Shown: positions 25,051 to 34,952, counted from the stretch's first letter. The stretch is DNA of 64,000 bases from Polyangiaceae bacterium (GCA_025937785.1 JAICQQ010000003.1:78320-142319), one strand, 5' to 3'. Numbers and translations are program-made. Notes: a model not told the origin generated them from the sequence alone.

Positions 25051-26892
25051 TCAGTGCTGCCCCGTTTCCGCTGAAGTTCCGGTTGCCTCATTGGGGGCGT
25101 CGGCGGTCGTAGAGTCCGGACACGCCGTGGTGAGAAATTGGACCATCCAGTCTTCGCCCTTCGACACGGTCACGCGTGGATGGGCTGCGAGTATGCCGCG
25201 AAGCGTTGCCGCAAGCTCTTGCTCGTGCGGGTCGGCACGCCGTCCTTTGTGGGGCGCTTCGGGCTGCACGACGCATAGGTGAATGGCCGCGATGCCCGCG
25301 CAGGCCTGAACGCCGTTCGCCACATCGGCAACGAACTTCAGGTCGCCCTCCGCTCGCGATAAGAGTGCCGCCGGGATGGCCATGTCAACCAGCTTCACCT
25401 CGCGGTTCAACGTGCTGCCGAGGCTACGGCCGAGGCTTTCCAAGGAGTCAGGGTTCAGCGCGGCGCCGAGATGGACGACTCGCACACGCAGGGTCTCGTC
25501 GGCACCGGCACCTGTGCTGATCTCGACGGCCAGCGGCGCCCCGGCCGCGTTCGCCGGCCAGACGCGAGTGAGGCTCGATTCGACGAGCGCGTGCCCGCTC
25601 TCCAGCTGTTCTCCGGGGCTCGGAGGCGTGAGCACTGGCGGCACCGGCAGCGGGCCGTCGGTTGCGCGCAGCGAGGACTCGAGCCCCGCAAACGAGGCGG
25701 CATCGGGAATCGCGAGCACCTCGATGCGGGGCACGACTCCAGAAGCTTTCTCGATGTCCGCATTCAACCTCTCCTTCGACGCCTCCGCGTCACTCGCCTT
25801 TCCAACGAGGACGACAAGGAGGTCCACCTCGTGGCGCTCCACGCGGACGCGGCTCTGGACAACCTTGTGAGGCTCGCGGCGAAGCGAGGCGTTGACGGCG
25901 GCACGCGCCCGCACTTCCCAGGCGACTTCGTCGAGCGCCTGACGTAGAGGCACGTAGACAACCGCGAGGAGTACGAAGGGCATTAGAAACCGAAGGGCTG
26001 GGCCAGCCTTCGATTCGAACATCCCTGCGAGCCGTCGTGCAATCGCGGCGGTGACGACCGCGCGCTGGTTCTTTGCGAGTTCTTCACGCTCCAGCGGCGA
26101 CGCGTCGACCCGGTTGAATCCCGCTGCCAGAAACGAGAGCGTTCCGACGAAAATGATCGCGACGAGGTTGGTGAGAAACAAAAGTGCAGCTCCGCCGGCG
26201 ACCGTCCAGGTCGACGTGCCGAGCCCGAACCCACTGGCACAGAGGGGCGGAACCAGCGAGATCCCGATCGAAGTACCTGCGGCCGTCGTCGCCGTATCCG
26301 ACCCCGGTCGAACGGAGGCGTAGACCCCCGCGAGCGCGCAAAAGCCAGCGGTGACGAGATCCAAGACCGTGGGCGCGGTTCTCGCTGCTATCTCCGAGTT
26401 GAGCTCGTGAAATGGGAGAAGAAGCGTGATCGACGCGGCTCCACCCACGGCAACGAAAACACTGAGTGCGATGCGCGCGGAGGCCCTCAACACCAGAAAT
26501 GGCGATCCGGTCGCTAACCCCATCGCGAGCGCTATGATGGGGCCCATGAGCGGCGCGACCAGCATGGCGCCGATAATCACCGCCGCGCTACCGACGACGA
26601 GGCCGAGCGTTGCGATTCCGATCGAGACTACGAGCTGGAGCCAATAGGATGTGGCTTCGTTCGCATTCCGCTGCAGCATCCCTGCGACCAGGCTCGATCG
26701 AGCCTCGACGCTCGAACCAAGCAAGTGCACGAGGCGATCTTGGGCCCGCCTGACGCCGTGAACCAGCTTGAGACCCCTGGTCCTGGGCTCGCTCGTCGTA
26801 GCCCCATGCTGGGTCTCATGGGCATTCTTCGGCGGACTGCCCTTCACTGATGCGGGTTCGGTAGTCACGAATCTCGAACACCGCTGTACCAC
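25051..26892 (-). CDS. DUF389 (TIGR00341-type) membrane protein
   Basis: 613 residues. A soluble N-terminal part is followed by about six transmembrane helices (roughly 85-300) with the DUF389 signature: YWLQLVVSIGIATLGLV, AAVIIGAMLVAPLMGPI, VRPGSDTATTAAGTSIG and ISLVPPLCASGFGL. The last 250 residues are soluble and beta/alpha (two PSLxS-like repeats, then a Cys-containing end); this is longer than in many DUF389 proteins. The family's function is unknown; a transport or stress role is often supposed. The actual start may be later (ATG-type Met in the first 30 residues). Monocistronic. Confidence 0.85.
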   Translation of the reverse strand: MVQRCSRFVTTEPASVKGSPPKNAHETQHGATTSEPRTRGLKLVHGVRRAQDRLVHLLGSSVEARSSLVAGMLQRNANEATSYWLQLVVSIGIATLGLVVGSAAVIIGAMLVAPLMGPIIALAMGLATGSPFLVLRASARIALSVFVAVGGAASITLLLPFHELNSEIAARTAPTVLDLVTAGFCALAGVYASVRPGSDTATTAAGTSIGISLVPPLCASGFGLGTSTWTVAGGAALLFLTNLVAIIFVGTLSFLAAGFNRVDASPLEREELAKNQRAVVTAAIARRLAGMFESKAGPALRFLMPFVLLAVVYVPLRQALDEVAWEVRARAAVNASLRREPHKVVQSRVRVERHEVDLLVVLVGKASDAEASKERLNADIEKASGVVPRIEVLAIPDAASFAGLESSLRATDGPLPVPPVLTPPSPGEQLESGHALVESSLTRVWPANAAGAPLAVEISTGAGADETLRVRVVHLGAALNPDSLESLGRSLGSTLNREVKLVDMAIPAALLSRAEGDLKFVADVANGVQACAGIAAIHLCVVQPEAPHKGRRADPHEQELAATLRGILAAHPRVTVSKGEDWMVQFLTTACPDSTTADAPNEATGTSAETGQH

Positions 26893-27105
26893 GACGGGCT
26901 AGAGGGTCGAGGGGGTCTGGCGAAATTGCGACCAGCCCTCAGGGGACATTCCTGCCGTTCAGTGGCAGCGTGGTCTGGCTGCGACGCCACAACGAGAGCA
27001 TCGACGGTGGAGCGACTTACATCCTGCACATCGGCTCGCTGAAAAGCGAGAGAGCCTCGTTCATCGCTGCTGTCGACGGAGCGCCGCGTTGGCGCACGGC
27101 GATCT

Positions 27106-28311
27106 TCAGCTCGACGCGACACCGCGTAGCGATAGCCACTTTGCGAGGTCACGCCCGGAAACGACACCCACCATGGTTCCCCGATCGACGATAGGGATCT
27201 GATCGGTGCGGGAGTCACCTAGCCGCTCGAGCGCTTGTTCAGCGACCGCATCGGGAGGCAAGGTCGGCATCTGTTCAGCGCTCGTCATGACCTCGGAAAC
27301 CGTGACCTCGGGCCAGCGCTCTTGGGGCAGCTTTCGGATGTCGGCGAGCGATACGAGTCCGATCCACTTACCGTCGGCCTCGATGGGAATGCTCTCTTGG
27401 TCGCTCGCCAGAAGGATATCACGCACCGCCGATTCGACGGAGGTATCTGGCGGGACGCGGGCCAAGGCCGTGCGCATGACTCGGGTTACGGGTACGTCCG
27501 CCAACGCCTGAAGCACGACTACCTGCTGCTGGCTGGCGCGCGCCGCGTTGTTCAGGAACCAGCCAATCAGAAGCAACCAGATGCCTTGAAGCAGGGCACC
27601 GCCGAACACATGGAGCGCGCCGAACCCCATGAGCAACCACGCTATGAACCTTCCGAGCCCCGCCGCCCAGCGCGTCGCCTTGGCCAGGTCGCCGGTGGCG
27701 CCCCACAACACCGCGCGAAGCACGCGCCCACCATCGAGCGGAAACCCTGGGATCATGTTGAATACGCCGAGCGCAAAGTTGATCGGGCCAAGCCATAACA
27801 ATAGTGTGGTCATTGCTCCCAGGCGCGGAAACAGCTGCCGGAAATCCGTGCCGGGGAAAACAGGCGCCGCTAGTATGAATCCGAGCAACGAAGCGGCGAA
27901 CCCGATGCCGATGCTCGTGAGCGGTGCGACGATGGCCATCCAGAACTCGGCTTTCGGCGATCGCGGTTTGCCCTCCATGTGAGCCATGCCACCGAACAGG
28001 AACAAGGTGATGCGTGGCACGGAGATTCCCTGAGCACGACCCATGAGCGCGTGGGAGAGCTCGTGCACCAGCACTGATCCAAAAAAGAGGACTGCTGCTA
28101 CCAAGGCGACCCCCCAAACGAGCCACAGCGGCCAATCGGGGTGCCACGTGGGAAAGACGCCGGCCCCGAGGTTCACGACTATCAGCGCGAAGATGATGAG
28201 CAGGCTGAAATCAGCCCTCACCTCGACGCCGAACCAACGACCGAGCCAGAGGCCAGAGTGAAGAGTCGCGGGGTCGCTTGGATGAGTATGCGCGTGTGTC
28301 CGTGCGGTCAT
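27106..28311 (-). CDS. site-2 protease family protein with CBS pair
   Basis: 401 residues. M50-type intramembrane zinc protease: zinc motif HELSH near residue 83 within [12 protein letters not shown], and the second metal motif [16 protein letters not shown] near 180-195. About six transmembrane helices fill residues 30-255. A CBS domain pair follows (about 270-400; [34 protein letters not shown]), a usual nucleotide-sensing addition in this SpoIVFB-like subgroup. It probably cleaves membrane-bound regulators; the target is not visible. Minus-strand, same direction as the DUF389 gene but 213 bases upstream of it. Confidence 0.92.
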   Translation of the reverse strand: MTARTHAHTHPSDPATLHSGLWLGRWFGVEVRADFSLLIIFALIVVNLGAGVFPTWHPDWPLWLVWGVALVAAVLFFGSVLVHELSHALMGRAQGISVPRITLFLFGGMAHMEGKPRSPKAEFWMAIVAPLTSIGIGFAASLLGFILAAPVFPGTDFRQLFPRLGAMTTLLLWLGPINFALGVFNMIPGFPLDGGRVLRAVLWGATGDLAKATRWAAGLGRFIAWLLMGFGALHVFGGALLQGIWLLLIGWFLNNAARASQQQVVVLQALADVPVTRVMRTALARVPPDTSVESAVRDILLASDQESIPIEADGKWIGLVSLADIRKLPQERWPEVTVSEVMTSAEQMPTLPPDAVAEQALERLGDSRTDQIPIVDRGTMVGVVSGRDLAKWLSLRGVASS

Positions 28312-28689
28312 GGGGGGGTCACCAGAAGAGGGTTGAATGGCGCTGTGGCTGCAGCGCGGCCGCCAAAACCCGCTCTATGCTACGCGACGGACGACCAAGC
28401 AGCTCCGCGGCCTGCCATGTGCCACTCAAATCATGCAATCTCCGTACCCCCAGGAGCGCGGCGAGCTATCACCGTGATGGTCAGGTTAGAATGGGAGTTG
28501 GGCGCTAGACGTGCACGACCCACCGAGGTTTTGTGTTTGCACGGGGCGAGCGTCTTTGGGACAAGCTGCCGTCCTGTGACAAGGGGGCGCGCCACAGCCG
28601 TGTTGTCCCCTCCGAAGGATCGCGCTAGAGTGAACCGGCGCTGAGGCCCTCGCCTGATTGGCGGTGCTGGGCTCGCGCCCATTGGACTC
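28312..28689. other. divergent intergenic region without a clear gene
   Basis: 378 bases between the site-2 protease gene (minus) and the GspC-like gene (plus). Short open frames on both strands have no recognisable sequence. No promoter boxes that I trust. Confidence 0.45.
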
Positions 28690-29394
28690 ATGTCGCTGAA
28701 ACCGCTCGCCCTCGGCTTGCTCGTCTCATTGGTTTTGTCCGGTGGGCTTGCGGTGGCCGCGCACGCTGCCAGTCACGTGCTCGAGGGTGGCGCCGTAGGC
28801 GTCGCCGCCCTGCTCTCACGCTCGGGGCCATCTCGAGATGGGGAATCAGCCGCCAATTCGAAGGATCATGGGCGAGCGGGGCAGCCAGCGAGCCCGAGCA
28901 GCAGAACCCCGAGCCGCGCCGATGGGATTGCTCCCAAGGAACACCGCGCGAATGCCAGCAGATCCGATCCGGCGCTTCGTGGCACGCCGCCGCGCCCCAA
29001 GCTTCCGCGAGTCACACCGTCTCGCCTACTTCGGCTCAGAATGGACGCGCCATCTTGTGACGATGTCTACGTCTACATCGTCTCGATCTTCGAAAATATC
29101 GGAGACTCAGTGGCCACGCTGGCCCTCGGCGCTAAGCAACGCGGTCGACCACGGCGTATCGGACAGCGCCTGGGCCGTTACGAAGTCATCGGCATCGGTT
29201 ACAACGCGAGCCGAGTGAGTTCGGCGGTCTGGTTGGCGGAGGGCAGCCGTGTGTGCCAGGCCCTGGTGCGCGACGCGAATCCCTTGCGAGAAAGGCAGCA
29301 CATTCGACAGCCCGCCCGTGCCAAGCAAAAAGCCGCCGCGCGGAAGGGGCGCATGAAGCGAGCCAAGAGCCGGAGCGCAAAGCGGCAGCGCTGA
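28690..29394 (+). CDS. GspC-like membrane-anchored protein (tentative)
   Basis: 234 residues. An N-terminal signal/anchor (LALGLLVSLVLSGGLAVAAH) is followed by a disordered Ser/Pro-rich linker (about 40-105) and a compact domain (about 105-195) that recalls the HR domain of type II secretion GspC as found in myxobacteria: VYVYIVSIFENIGDSVATLA, a RRIGQRLGRYEVIGIGYN strand pair and SSAVWLAEGSRVCQALV. The last 40 residues are strongly basic. No other secretion genes are near, so it would be an orphan. The similarity is from pattern memory; a plain secreted protein is the alternative. Confidence 0.55.
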   Translation: MSLKPLALGLLVSLVLSGGLAVAAHAASHVLEGGAVGVAALLSRSGPSRDGESAANSKDHGRAGQPASPSSRTPSRADGIAPKEHRANASRSDPALRGTPPRPKLPRVTPSRLLRLRMDAPSCDDVYVYIVSIFENIGDSVATLALGAKQRGRPRRIGQRLGRYEVIGIGYNASRVSSAVWLAEGSRVCQALVRDANPLRERQHIRQPARAKQKAAARKGRMKRAKSRSAKRQR

Positions 29395-29544
29395 GCGAGA
29401 ATGGCGCCTACGGTGAGCGAGCGCGGTGCGGCGCTACCGGGGAAGCAGGGAGCTCCGTGGCAACGCTTGCTCCGCCCCGCGCGGAGCCACTCGGTCAACG
29501 GGCCTCCCGCACGAAGCGAGCCAGATAGCTCACGTGCGTTCGGG

Positions 29545-30177
29545 TCACGGCGGCGAGGCCGGGGCGGCTGAGGCGGAGGCTGCGGGGATGCGGGCGCTGG
29601 TGCCGGTGCGCTGGTAATCGCGGGCTGCTTGGTCGATGAGCTCGTAGTCACGCGCGGCTCGTTCTGCTTCGGCCACGAGAGTTGCGGTGAAGATGGTCAG
29701 GCCCCAGATGCCGTTGTCGCGGCGGCGGAAGGGGTAGCGGGTGCCCTTGACGGTTTCGACGGTGGCACGCTCACCGGCAACCTCGACCTTCTTGATACCG
29801 GACATGTCGCGGCGCAGGCGATCGAGCCAGTGCTCGCGCTCGGCATAGAGCGCGAACACGTCGGGACCGTCAGGGGCCGCGGCCACGCGTCGATACTTTT
29901 CCGCGAGCGCGCTGCGCTCGGGCTCGGGGTAGCTTTCGAGCACGCGGGCCCGGGCCTTTTCGCGGTAACGCTTGATCGTGAAGCACGCGTGCTGGGCTCT
30001 GGTTTCGGTGTATGCAAAGAACTCGGCGGGTTTGCCGCGGTTCACAGCGCTGACCACTCGGAAATAGGCGCCTTCGACCGTGCGGTCGTTCGGGTAGCTC
30101 TGCCATGCCCAAAGAAACCAGCCCAGGGCCAGCGTGAGCCCGAGCGCGAGGGCGAGGACGGTCTTGCGCCGTTTCAC
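29545..30177 (-). CDS. hypothetical protein with N-terminal membrane anchor
   Basis: 210 residues. A single membrane segment (VLALALGLTLALGWFLWAW, about residues 7-25) precedes a soluble domain with an N-terminal helix pair (VEGAYFRVVSAVNRGKPAEFFA) and a beta part (KVEVAGERATVETVKGTRYPF), ending in an Ala/Ser/Pro tail. The fold recalls NTF2-like or DUF4440-type stress proteins, but no signature residues allow a firm call. Divergent from the glycosyltransferase at 30246. Confidence 0.65.
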   Translation of the reverse strand: MKRRKTVLALALGLTLALGWFLWAWQSYPNDRTVEGAYFRVVSAVNRGKPAEFFAYTETRAQHACFTIKRYREKARARVLESYPEPERSALAEKYRRVAAAPDGPDVFALYAEREHWLDRLRRDMSGIKKVEVAGERATVETVKGTRYPFRRRDNGIWGLTIFTATLVAEAERAARDYELIDQAARDYQRTGTSARIPAASASAAPASPP

Positions 30178-30245
30178 GGCGGCTTCTTAGCACATCGACC
30201 GGCTCCGCCTTGCGCTGGTTTTCCAGGTCGATTACGCGACGGAGC

Positions 30246-31001
30246 ATGTGGCTCGAGAAGCGTATCGCCGTCGTGGTGCCTGCCTACCGGGAGGAGCGGC
30301 TCATTGGCCGCACGCTGGCGGGGATCCCCGCGTGGGTCGACGCGATCTACGTGGTGGACGATGCCAGCCCCGACGCTACCGCGGATGCGGCGCGAGCGGG
30401 CAGCGATCCTCGGCTGCGCGTGCTCCGGCACGCCGAAAACCGAGGGGTAGGGGCCGCCATCGTGACCGGCTACCAGCGCGCGCGCGCGGAAGGAGCCGAG
30501 GTGGTCGCCGTCATGGCGGGAGACAACCAGATGCACCCCGATGATCTCGAGGCGGTGGTGACGCCTGTCGCCGAGCAACGAGCGGACTACGTGAAGGGCA
30601 ACCGTTTCGTGCACGCACAACGCACCCGCATGCCGCGTCTGCGGCGGCTGGGGGGCACCGCGCTCGGTTCTTTGACGCGCCTCTGTACCGGGCTTTCGGT
30701 CAGCGACACGCAGTGCGGGTTCACGGCCATCAGCGCGAGTGCCATCGAGCGCCTACCGCTCGCTGAGCTATGGCCGCGTTATGGCTATCCGAACGACCTC
30801 TTGGGCATGCTGGCCGCGCGCGGACTCAGCGTCGTGGAGGTCCCAGTCAGACCCGTTTATGCCGGCGAGTACAGCGGCATTCGCGCTTGGCACCTGCTGA
30901 CGGTGGCCGGGGTGATCGCCCGCCGCTGGCGCAAGGAGCAGCGGGGCTCAGGCGCCGCGCGGGCGAGCTCGGTTACGCGCCACCCGGCGAGCGCTGCTTG
31001 A
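30246..31001 (+). CDS. family 2 glycosyltransferase (polyprenyl-phosphate mannosyltransferase-like)
   Basis: 251 residues from the ATG at 30246; a start 12 codons earlier is less likely. GT-A fold: VVVPAYREERLIGRTL at the N-terminus, YVVDDASPDATADAA (nucleotide-sugar site), VMAGDNQMHPDDL as the DxD-equivalent metal motif, and TQCGFTAISASAI, typical of DPM1-like enzymes that transfer a sugar to a polyprenyl phosphate. No membrane helices. The 3' end overlaps the convergent rhodanese gene by 29 bases. Confidence 0.88.
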   Translation: MWLEKRIAVVVPAYREERLIGRTLAGIPAWVDAIYVVDDASPDATADAARAGSDPRLRVLRHAENRGVGAAIVTGYQRARAEGAEVVAVMAGDNQMHPDDLEAVVTPVAEQRADYVKGNRFVHAQRTRMPRLRRLGGTALGSLTRLCTGLSVSDTQCGFTAISASAIERLPLAELWPRYGYPNDLLGMLAARGLSVVEVPVRPVYAGEYSGIRAWHLLTVAGVIARRWRKEQRGSGAARASSVTRHPASAA

Positions 31002-31413
31002 CGTCGCTGTAGCGCTGTCCCTCGGGGCTGCCGGCTTCCGTCGCCAGGCCCTCCTGAACCCAGCCCTTGAGCGCGCGTCCGAACGCATCGCGCCCGCCGT
31101 CGATCCCTGCCGCCATTTCCACCACGTCGGTGAAGCCAGCCTGCTCGAGCAAACCCACGGCGCGCCGGCTGCGGCCGCCGGATTTGCAGCCGACCACCAG
31201 CTTCTCGTCCTTGGCGAACGCAGCCTGCATCACGCTCATGAACTCAGGGTTGGGCACCATGCCCTGGGGAGCCCGGTGATTCAGCGGCACATTCAGCGCG
31301 CCGGGCACATGCGCCGCTTCGAACTCGGGTTCGCTACGCACGTCCACGTACACGTAACCTTCGTCCAGGAGTTTCTTGGCTTCGTCGACCGAAACGATCT
31401 TTGGTGCTGACAC
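30973..31413 (-). CDS. rhodanese-like domain protein
   Basis: 146 residues, one rhodanese domain. The active-site Cys76 is in VVGCKSGGRSRRA, the persulfide-forming loop; YVDVRSEPEFEAAHVPGA (about 22-39) is the family's conserved entry. No signal peptide, so cytoplasmic; probably a sulfur-transfer or detoxification function. The C-terminal 30 residues (QEGLATEAGSPEGQRY) are an untypical tail encoded over the end of the convergent glycosyltransferase gene. Confidence 0.9.
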   Translation of the reverse strand: MSAPKIVSVDEAKKLLDEGYVYVDVRSEPEFEAAHVPGALNVPLNHRAPQGMVPNPEFMSVMQAAFAKDEKLVVGCKSGGRSRRAVGLLEQAGFTDVVEMAAGIDGGRDAFGRALKGWVQEGLATEAGSPEGQRYSDVKQRSPGGA

Positions 31414-31589
31414 GTTTGCCTCGCTTCACCGGGAAACGTAGCGGGCTCACGCGGCATTTTCCAGTCTAAACCAGCGTTTCGCCCGGCCGGCGCCGCCGCG
31501 ATAACCCGAGAGTTTTCGCGGCGCTGTCGGCTCGGCTCTCGAGGCTTCGCGCGCCAAAAGCCGCTGGCACTGGCTTTCGGCCTCGGCTA

Positions 31590-33269
31590 TTGGGGAAATC
31601 CGAGCCTTCGATCGTGCCTGCTGCATCCAGCCCTCGTCTTCGTTTCGTTCCGCTCGGAGGGCTCGGCGAGATTGGTGCGAACTGCTTTGCGCTGGAGCAA
31701 GACGACGGAATTCTGGTCGTCGATTGCGGCACCTCGTTTCCGCAGAACGACATCGGTATCGACGTCGTGCACCCCGACTTCAGATGGCTCGAGCAAAACC
31801 GGCACCGCATTTCGGGTTTGGTGCTCACCCACGCCCACGAGGATCACATCGGAGCCGTCCCGTACTTCTTGCGGGCAATCGAGGCGCCGATCTGGGGCCC
31901 GGCGCACGCGCTCGAGCTGGTCAAACACCGCCTCGCCGAGCACGACATTCGTGAACACGAGGTCGATCTGAGACCAGCGCCCAGCGGCACACGTTACGCG
32001 GTGGGACCCTTCACGGTGGAGCCCGTGCGGGTGGCCCATTCGATCGTCGAGGCGAGCGCCCTGTGCATCGACACCTGCGCGGGCACCGTGGTGCACACCG
32101 GTGATTTCAATCTGGACCCCGAACCCCCCGACGGCGAGCCCACCGACGTCGAGCGCCTGAAAGCCATCGGTGAGCGCGGCGTGCGATTGTTGTTCAGCGA
32201 CAGCACGAACATCGACGTTCCCGAGCGCCCCGGCTCCGAGCGCGCCGTAGGCGAGACGTTGCATCGGCTGATCGCCGAGGCACCGAAGTGCGTCGTAGTC
32301 GCGATGTTCGCGAGCAACGTGCAACGCTTGTTGATGGTGGGCAAGATCGCCCAGGCCACGGGGCGCAAGATCTGCTTGCTCGGTCGCAGCCTCGGCGTTC
32401 ACGTCGACGTCGCGCGGCGCATCGGCAGACTCGATTGGCCGAGCAATCTGGTGATTGGCGCCGAGCACCTCGAGAATCAGCGCCGCGACAAGGTGCTCGT
32501 GCTTGCAGGGGGGACACAAGGGGAGGGGGTGTCCGCCATGCGACGCTTGGCGAGTCAGACGCACCAGCAGCTTCGGTTGGAAGCCGGGGACACCGTGATC
32601 CACTCCGCGCGCGTGATCCCGGGCAACGAACGCGTGGTTCACGACATGTTCTGCGACTTGTTGCGCCAGGGGGTGCGGCTCCACACCCGTCACTCGGACC
32701 CGGGAGTGCACACCAGCGGGCACGCCGGCAGAAGCGAGCAGGCGCAGATGATCGAGTGGCTCAGACCCCGCGCTTTCGTGCCGGTTCATGGAACCCTGCA
32801 TCATTTGCGTCGGCACGCCGAGCTGGCCCGCAGCCTGGGCGTCCCTGAGACGCTGGTGGTCGAGAACGGTACGCCGGTCGCAGTCGACGCCGACGGTATC
32901 CGGCGGGATGCCGCAGTAGTTCATGGAAAGGTGAACATCGCCTATGGCGGCGAGGTGCTCGAGCCAGAAACTGCAAAGCGGCGCGCCGATCTAGGGCGCT
33001 ACGGCGTGGTCGTCGTCTCGCTGGTGCTGTCGTCGAATCGCCGGGTAGTGCTCGCGTCGAAAGTGGAGGCCCGCGGGGTGCCGACGCTCGACGAACAGCC
33101 GGGCGCGTGCCGCAGCGTTGAACGCGAGATTCGCTCGAGCCTCGAGCACCTCGGAGGCGCCAGCCTGGAGTTGGTCGAAACCGAGGTGAGACGTGCCGCG
33201 CGCCGCGCGATCCTCGAGAGCACCGGACTCAGACCCGTGCTTTTCGTGCATGTATTGTCGGAGCAATGA
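31590..33269 (+). CDS. rnj: ribonuclease J
   Basis: 559 residues, the usual RNase J length; start is the TTG at 31590. Metallo-beta-lactamase/beta-CASP nuclease that acts as 5'-3' exonuclease and endonuclease in mRNA decay and rRNA processing. Motifs: LRFVPLGGLGEIGANC at the start, zinc ligands THAHEDHIGAVP (about 79-90), HTGDFNLDPEPPDG (about 171), FSDSTN, the beta-CASP HTSGHAGRSEQ (about 374) and FVPVHGTLHHLRRHAELA (about 394). A C-terminal small domain follows (about 450-559). The phosphatase gene starts 7 bases after its stop, so cotranscription is likely. Confidence 0.95.
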   Translation: MGKSEPSIVPAASSPRLRFVPLGGLGEIGANCFALEQDDGILVVDCGTSFPQNDIGIDVVHPDFRWLEQNRHRISGLVLTHAHEDHIGAVPYFLRAIEAPIWGPAHALELVKHRLAEHDIREHEVDLRPAPSGTRYAVGPFTVEPVRVAHSIVEASALCIDTCAGTVVHTGDFNLDPEPPDGEPTDVERLKAIGERGVRLLFSDSTNIDVPERPGSERAVGETLHRLIAEAPKCVVVAMFASNVQRLLMVGKIAQATGRKICLLGRSLGVHVDVARRIGRLDWPSNLVIGAEHLENQRRDKVLVLAGGTQGEGVSAMRRLASQTHQQLRLEAGDTVIHSARVIPGNERVVHDMFCDLLRQGVRLHTRHSDPGVHTSGHAGRSEQAQMIEWLRPRAFVPVHGTLHHLRRHAELARSLGVPETLVVENGTPVAVDADGIRRDAAVVHGKVNIAYGGEVLEPETAKRRADLGRYGVVVVSLVLSSNRRVVLASKVEARGVPTLDEQPGACRSVEREIRSSLEHLGGASLELVETEVRRAARRAILESTGLRPVLFVHVLSEQ

Positions 33270-33276
33270 GGAGGGG

Positions 33277-34317
33277 ATGGTGCCTTCACAGCAGTTTCGC
33301 CGCGGGCCGTCCTCCAACTTCGTTCGGAGCTTTTCCCGGGCGAGCGCGGTCGCGTTGGGGTTGGTCTGCGTTGCTGCCTGCCAGCAAAGCCGACAGAAGC
33401 CCGTAGCCCAGGAAAAAACCGCTGTCGCAACCGCCGCGGTCTCCGCCAAACCGCCGCAACGGCCGGCGGAAGGCCTGACTGAGTTTCGCTTTCCCGAGCC
33501 CGAACGGCTGGTGGCCATCGGTGATCTGCACGGAGACGCGGATGCGGCGCGTGCGGCCCTCAAGCTGGCGGGGGCCGTCGACGACAAGGACGCCTGGATC
33601 GGGGGCAAGCTGGTCGTGGTCCAAACCGGCGATCAACTCGATCGGGGCGACGGCGAACGTGCCATCGTCGATCTTTTCGACGCGCTCGCAGAACAGGCCG
33701 CGCGCACGGGTGGGCGAGTGCTTGCTCTGAACGGCAACCACGAAACGATGAACGTCCAGGGCGACTTTCGCTATGTCACCCAACAGGGTCTGCATTTCGG
33801 CGATGTCGCTCCGGCGTCCCCGTACGCTGGGGCAGCGCCAGAGCGCTACCGCGAGCGCGCGGAAGCCTTCCTTCCGGGTGGTGCCTACGCCAAGAGCCTC
33901 TCGCGCCGTCCCGTGGTGGCCGTGGTAGGAGCTTCGGCCTTCGCCCACGGCGGCATTCTGCCCGAACACCTCAAGTACGGGCTCGATCGGATCAATCGCG
34001 AGGTGATGGCATGGATGGCGGGGGACACCACGCAGATGCCAGCAGCGATCGCGGCAGAAGATGGGCTGGTGTGGACCCGGGCCTATGGTGGGCCGGAGTC
34101 GCCCGAGGTGTGCCAGGCGGTGCGGCGCGTGCTCGACGATCTGCGGGTGAAGCGCATCGTGGTCGGGCACACCGTGCAGAAAGCAGGGGTGACGTCGATC
34201 TGCGACGGAGCGGTGTGGCGCATCGACGTGGGGCTCTCCGCGTACTACGGCGATGCACCGGTAGCAATTCTCGAGGTCAAGGCGGGGCAGGCCCGGGTGC
34301 TCACCGCCCCGCGCTGA
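33277..34317 (+). CDS. Shewanella-like PPP phosphatase, predicted lipoprotein
   Basis: 346 residues from the ATG at 33277, which has GAGGAGGGG directly upstream. The N-terminus ends in a lipobox (LVCVAAC), so it is probably an envelope lipoprotein. The catalytic domain has the PPP-phosphatase motifs: VAIGDLHGD (about 77-85), TGDQLDRGD, LNGNHETMNVQG, then FAHGGILPEHL and VVGHTVQKAGV. This set matches Shewanella-like phosphatases, whose relatives dephosphorylate proteins at Tyr/Ser/Thr. It follows rnj by 7 bases. An extracytoplasmic location for a PPP enzyme is notable. Confidence 0.85.
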   Translation: MVPSQQFRRGPSSNFVRSFSRASAVALGLVCVAACQQSRQKPVAQEKTAVATAAVSAKPPQRPAEGLTEFRFPEPERLVAIGDLHGDADAARAALKLAGAVDDKDAWIGGKLVVVQTGDQLDRGDGERAIVDLFDALAEQAARTGGRVLALNGNHETMNVQGDFRYVTQQGLHFGDVAPASPYAGAAPERYRERAEAFLPGGAYAKSLSRRPVVAVVGASAFAHGGILPEHLKYGLDRINREVMAWMAGDTTQMPAAIAAEDGLVWTRAYGGPESPEVCQAVRRVLDDLRVKRIVVGHTVQKAGVTSICDGAVWRIDVGLSAYYGDAPVAILEVKAGQARVLTAPR

Positions 34318-34329
34318 GCTGAGCCGTGG

Positions 34330-34923
34330 CTATGCCGTGGGGACTGCGTCGCTGCGGAAGACTTCCACTTTGATGAGGAATTGATCGGTCGTGGGGCGGT
34401 TGCCGGGTCCGCAGGGGACGGTGGCGAGTTTGTTCACGACGGACTGACCGACGACGACGCTTCCGAAGACGGAGTGACGACCGTCGAGGTGTGGGGTGGC
34501 TCGTTCGGTGATGAAGAACTGACAGCCGTTGGTGCCTGGGCCGGAATTCGCCATGGAGAGGATGCCTGGCTTGTCGTGTTTCAGGTCGCGCGCGAACTCG
34601 TCCTCGAAGCGATAGCCCGGTCCGCCCGTTCCCCAGCGACCGCTCTGATCAGCGTACCGGCTCAGCGGGTCGCCGACTTGCACCATGAAATCGGGGATGA
34701 CGCGATGGAAACGCACTCCATCGTACAAGGGGACGCCCTGCTGCGATTGCCCGGTTTTCGGATCGGTCCAGGTCATGGCCCCCGTCGCGAGCCCCACCCA
34801 GTTCTTCACGGTGTTGGGGGTCTTGTTTTCTTCGAGGCGGACCACGATCGTGCCTTGAGTGGTGTTCAGCCGAGCGTACAGTTGGCCTTGGCCGGGAACG
34901 TTGATCTCCGGAAAACTGGGCAT
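34330..34923 (-). CDS. cyclophilin-type peptidyl-prolyl cis-trans isomerase
   Basis: 197 residues, cytoplasmic type (no signal peptide). Cyclophilin fold: TTQGTIVVRLEENKTPNTVKN start, then FHRVIPDFMVQVGDP containing the catalytic-type Arg, GTGGPGYRFEDEF, and ILSMANSGPGTNGCQFFI. The core ends with LDGRHSVFGSVVVG. It speeds prolyl isomerisation in folding. ATG at 34923 is preceded by GGAG in the minus direction (AAGGAGTTG). Converges on the phosphatase gene with a 12-base gap. Confidence 0.95.
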   Translation of the reverse strand: MPSFPEINVPGQGQLYARLNTTQGTIVVRLEENKTPNTVKNWVGLATGAMTWTDPKTGQSQQGVPLYDGVRFHRVIPDFMVQVGDPLSRYADQSGRWGTGGPGYRFEDEFARDLKHDKPGILSMANSGPGTNGCQFFITERATPHLDGRHSVFGSVVVGQSVVNKLATVPCGPGNRPTTDQFLIKVEVFRSDAVPTA

Positions 34924-34952
34924 GGTAACAACTCCTTGGCGTGTCTTCGGTG

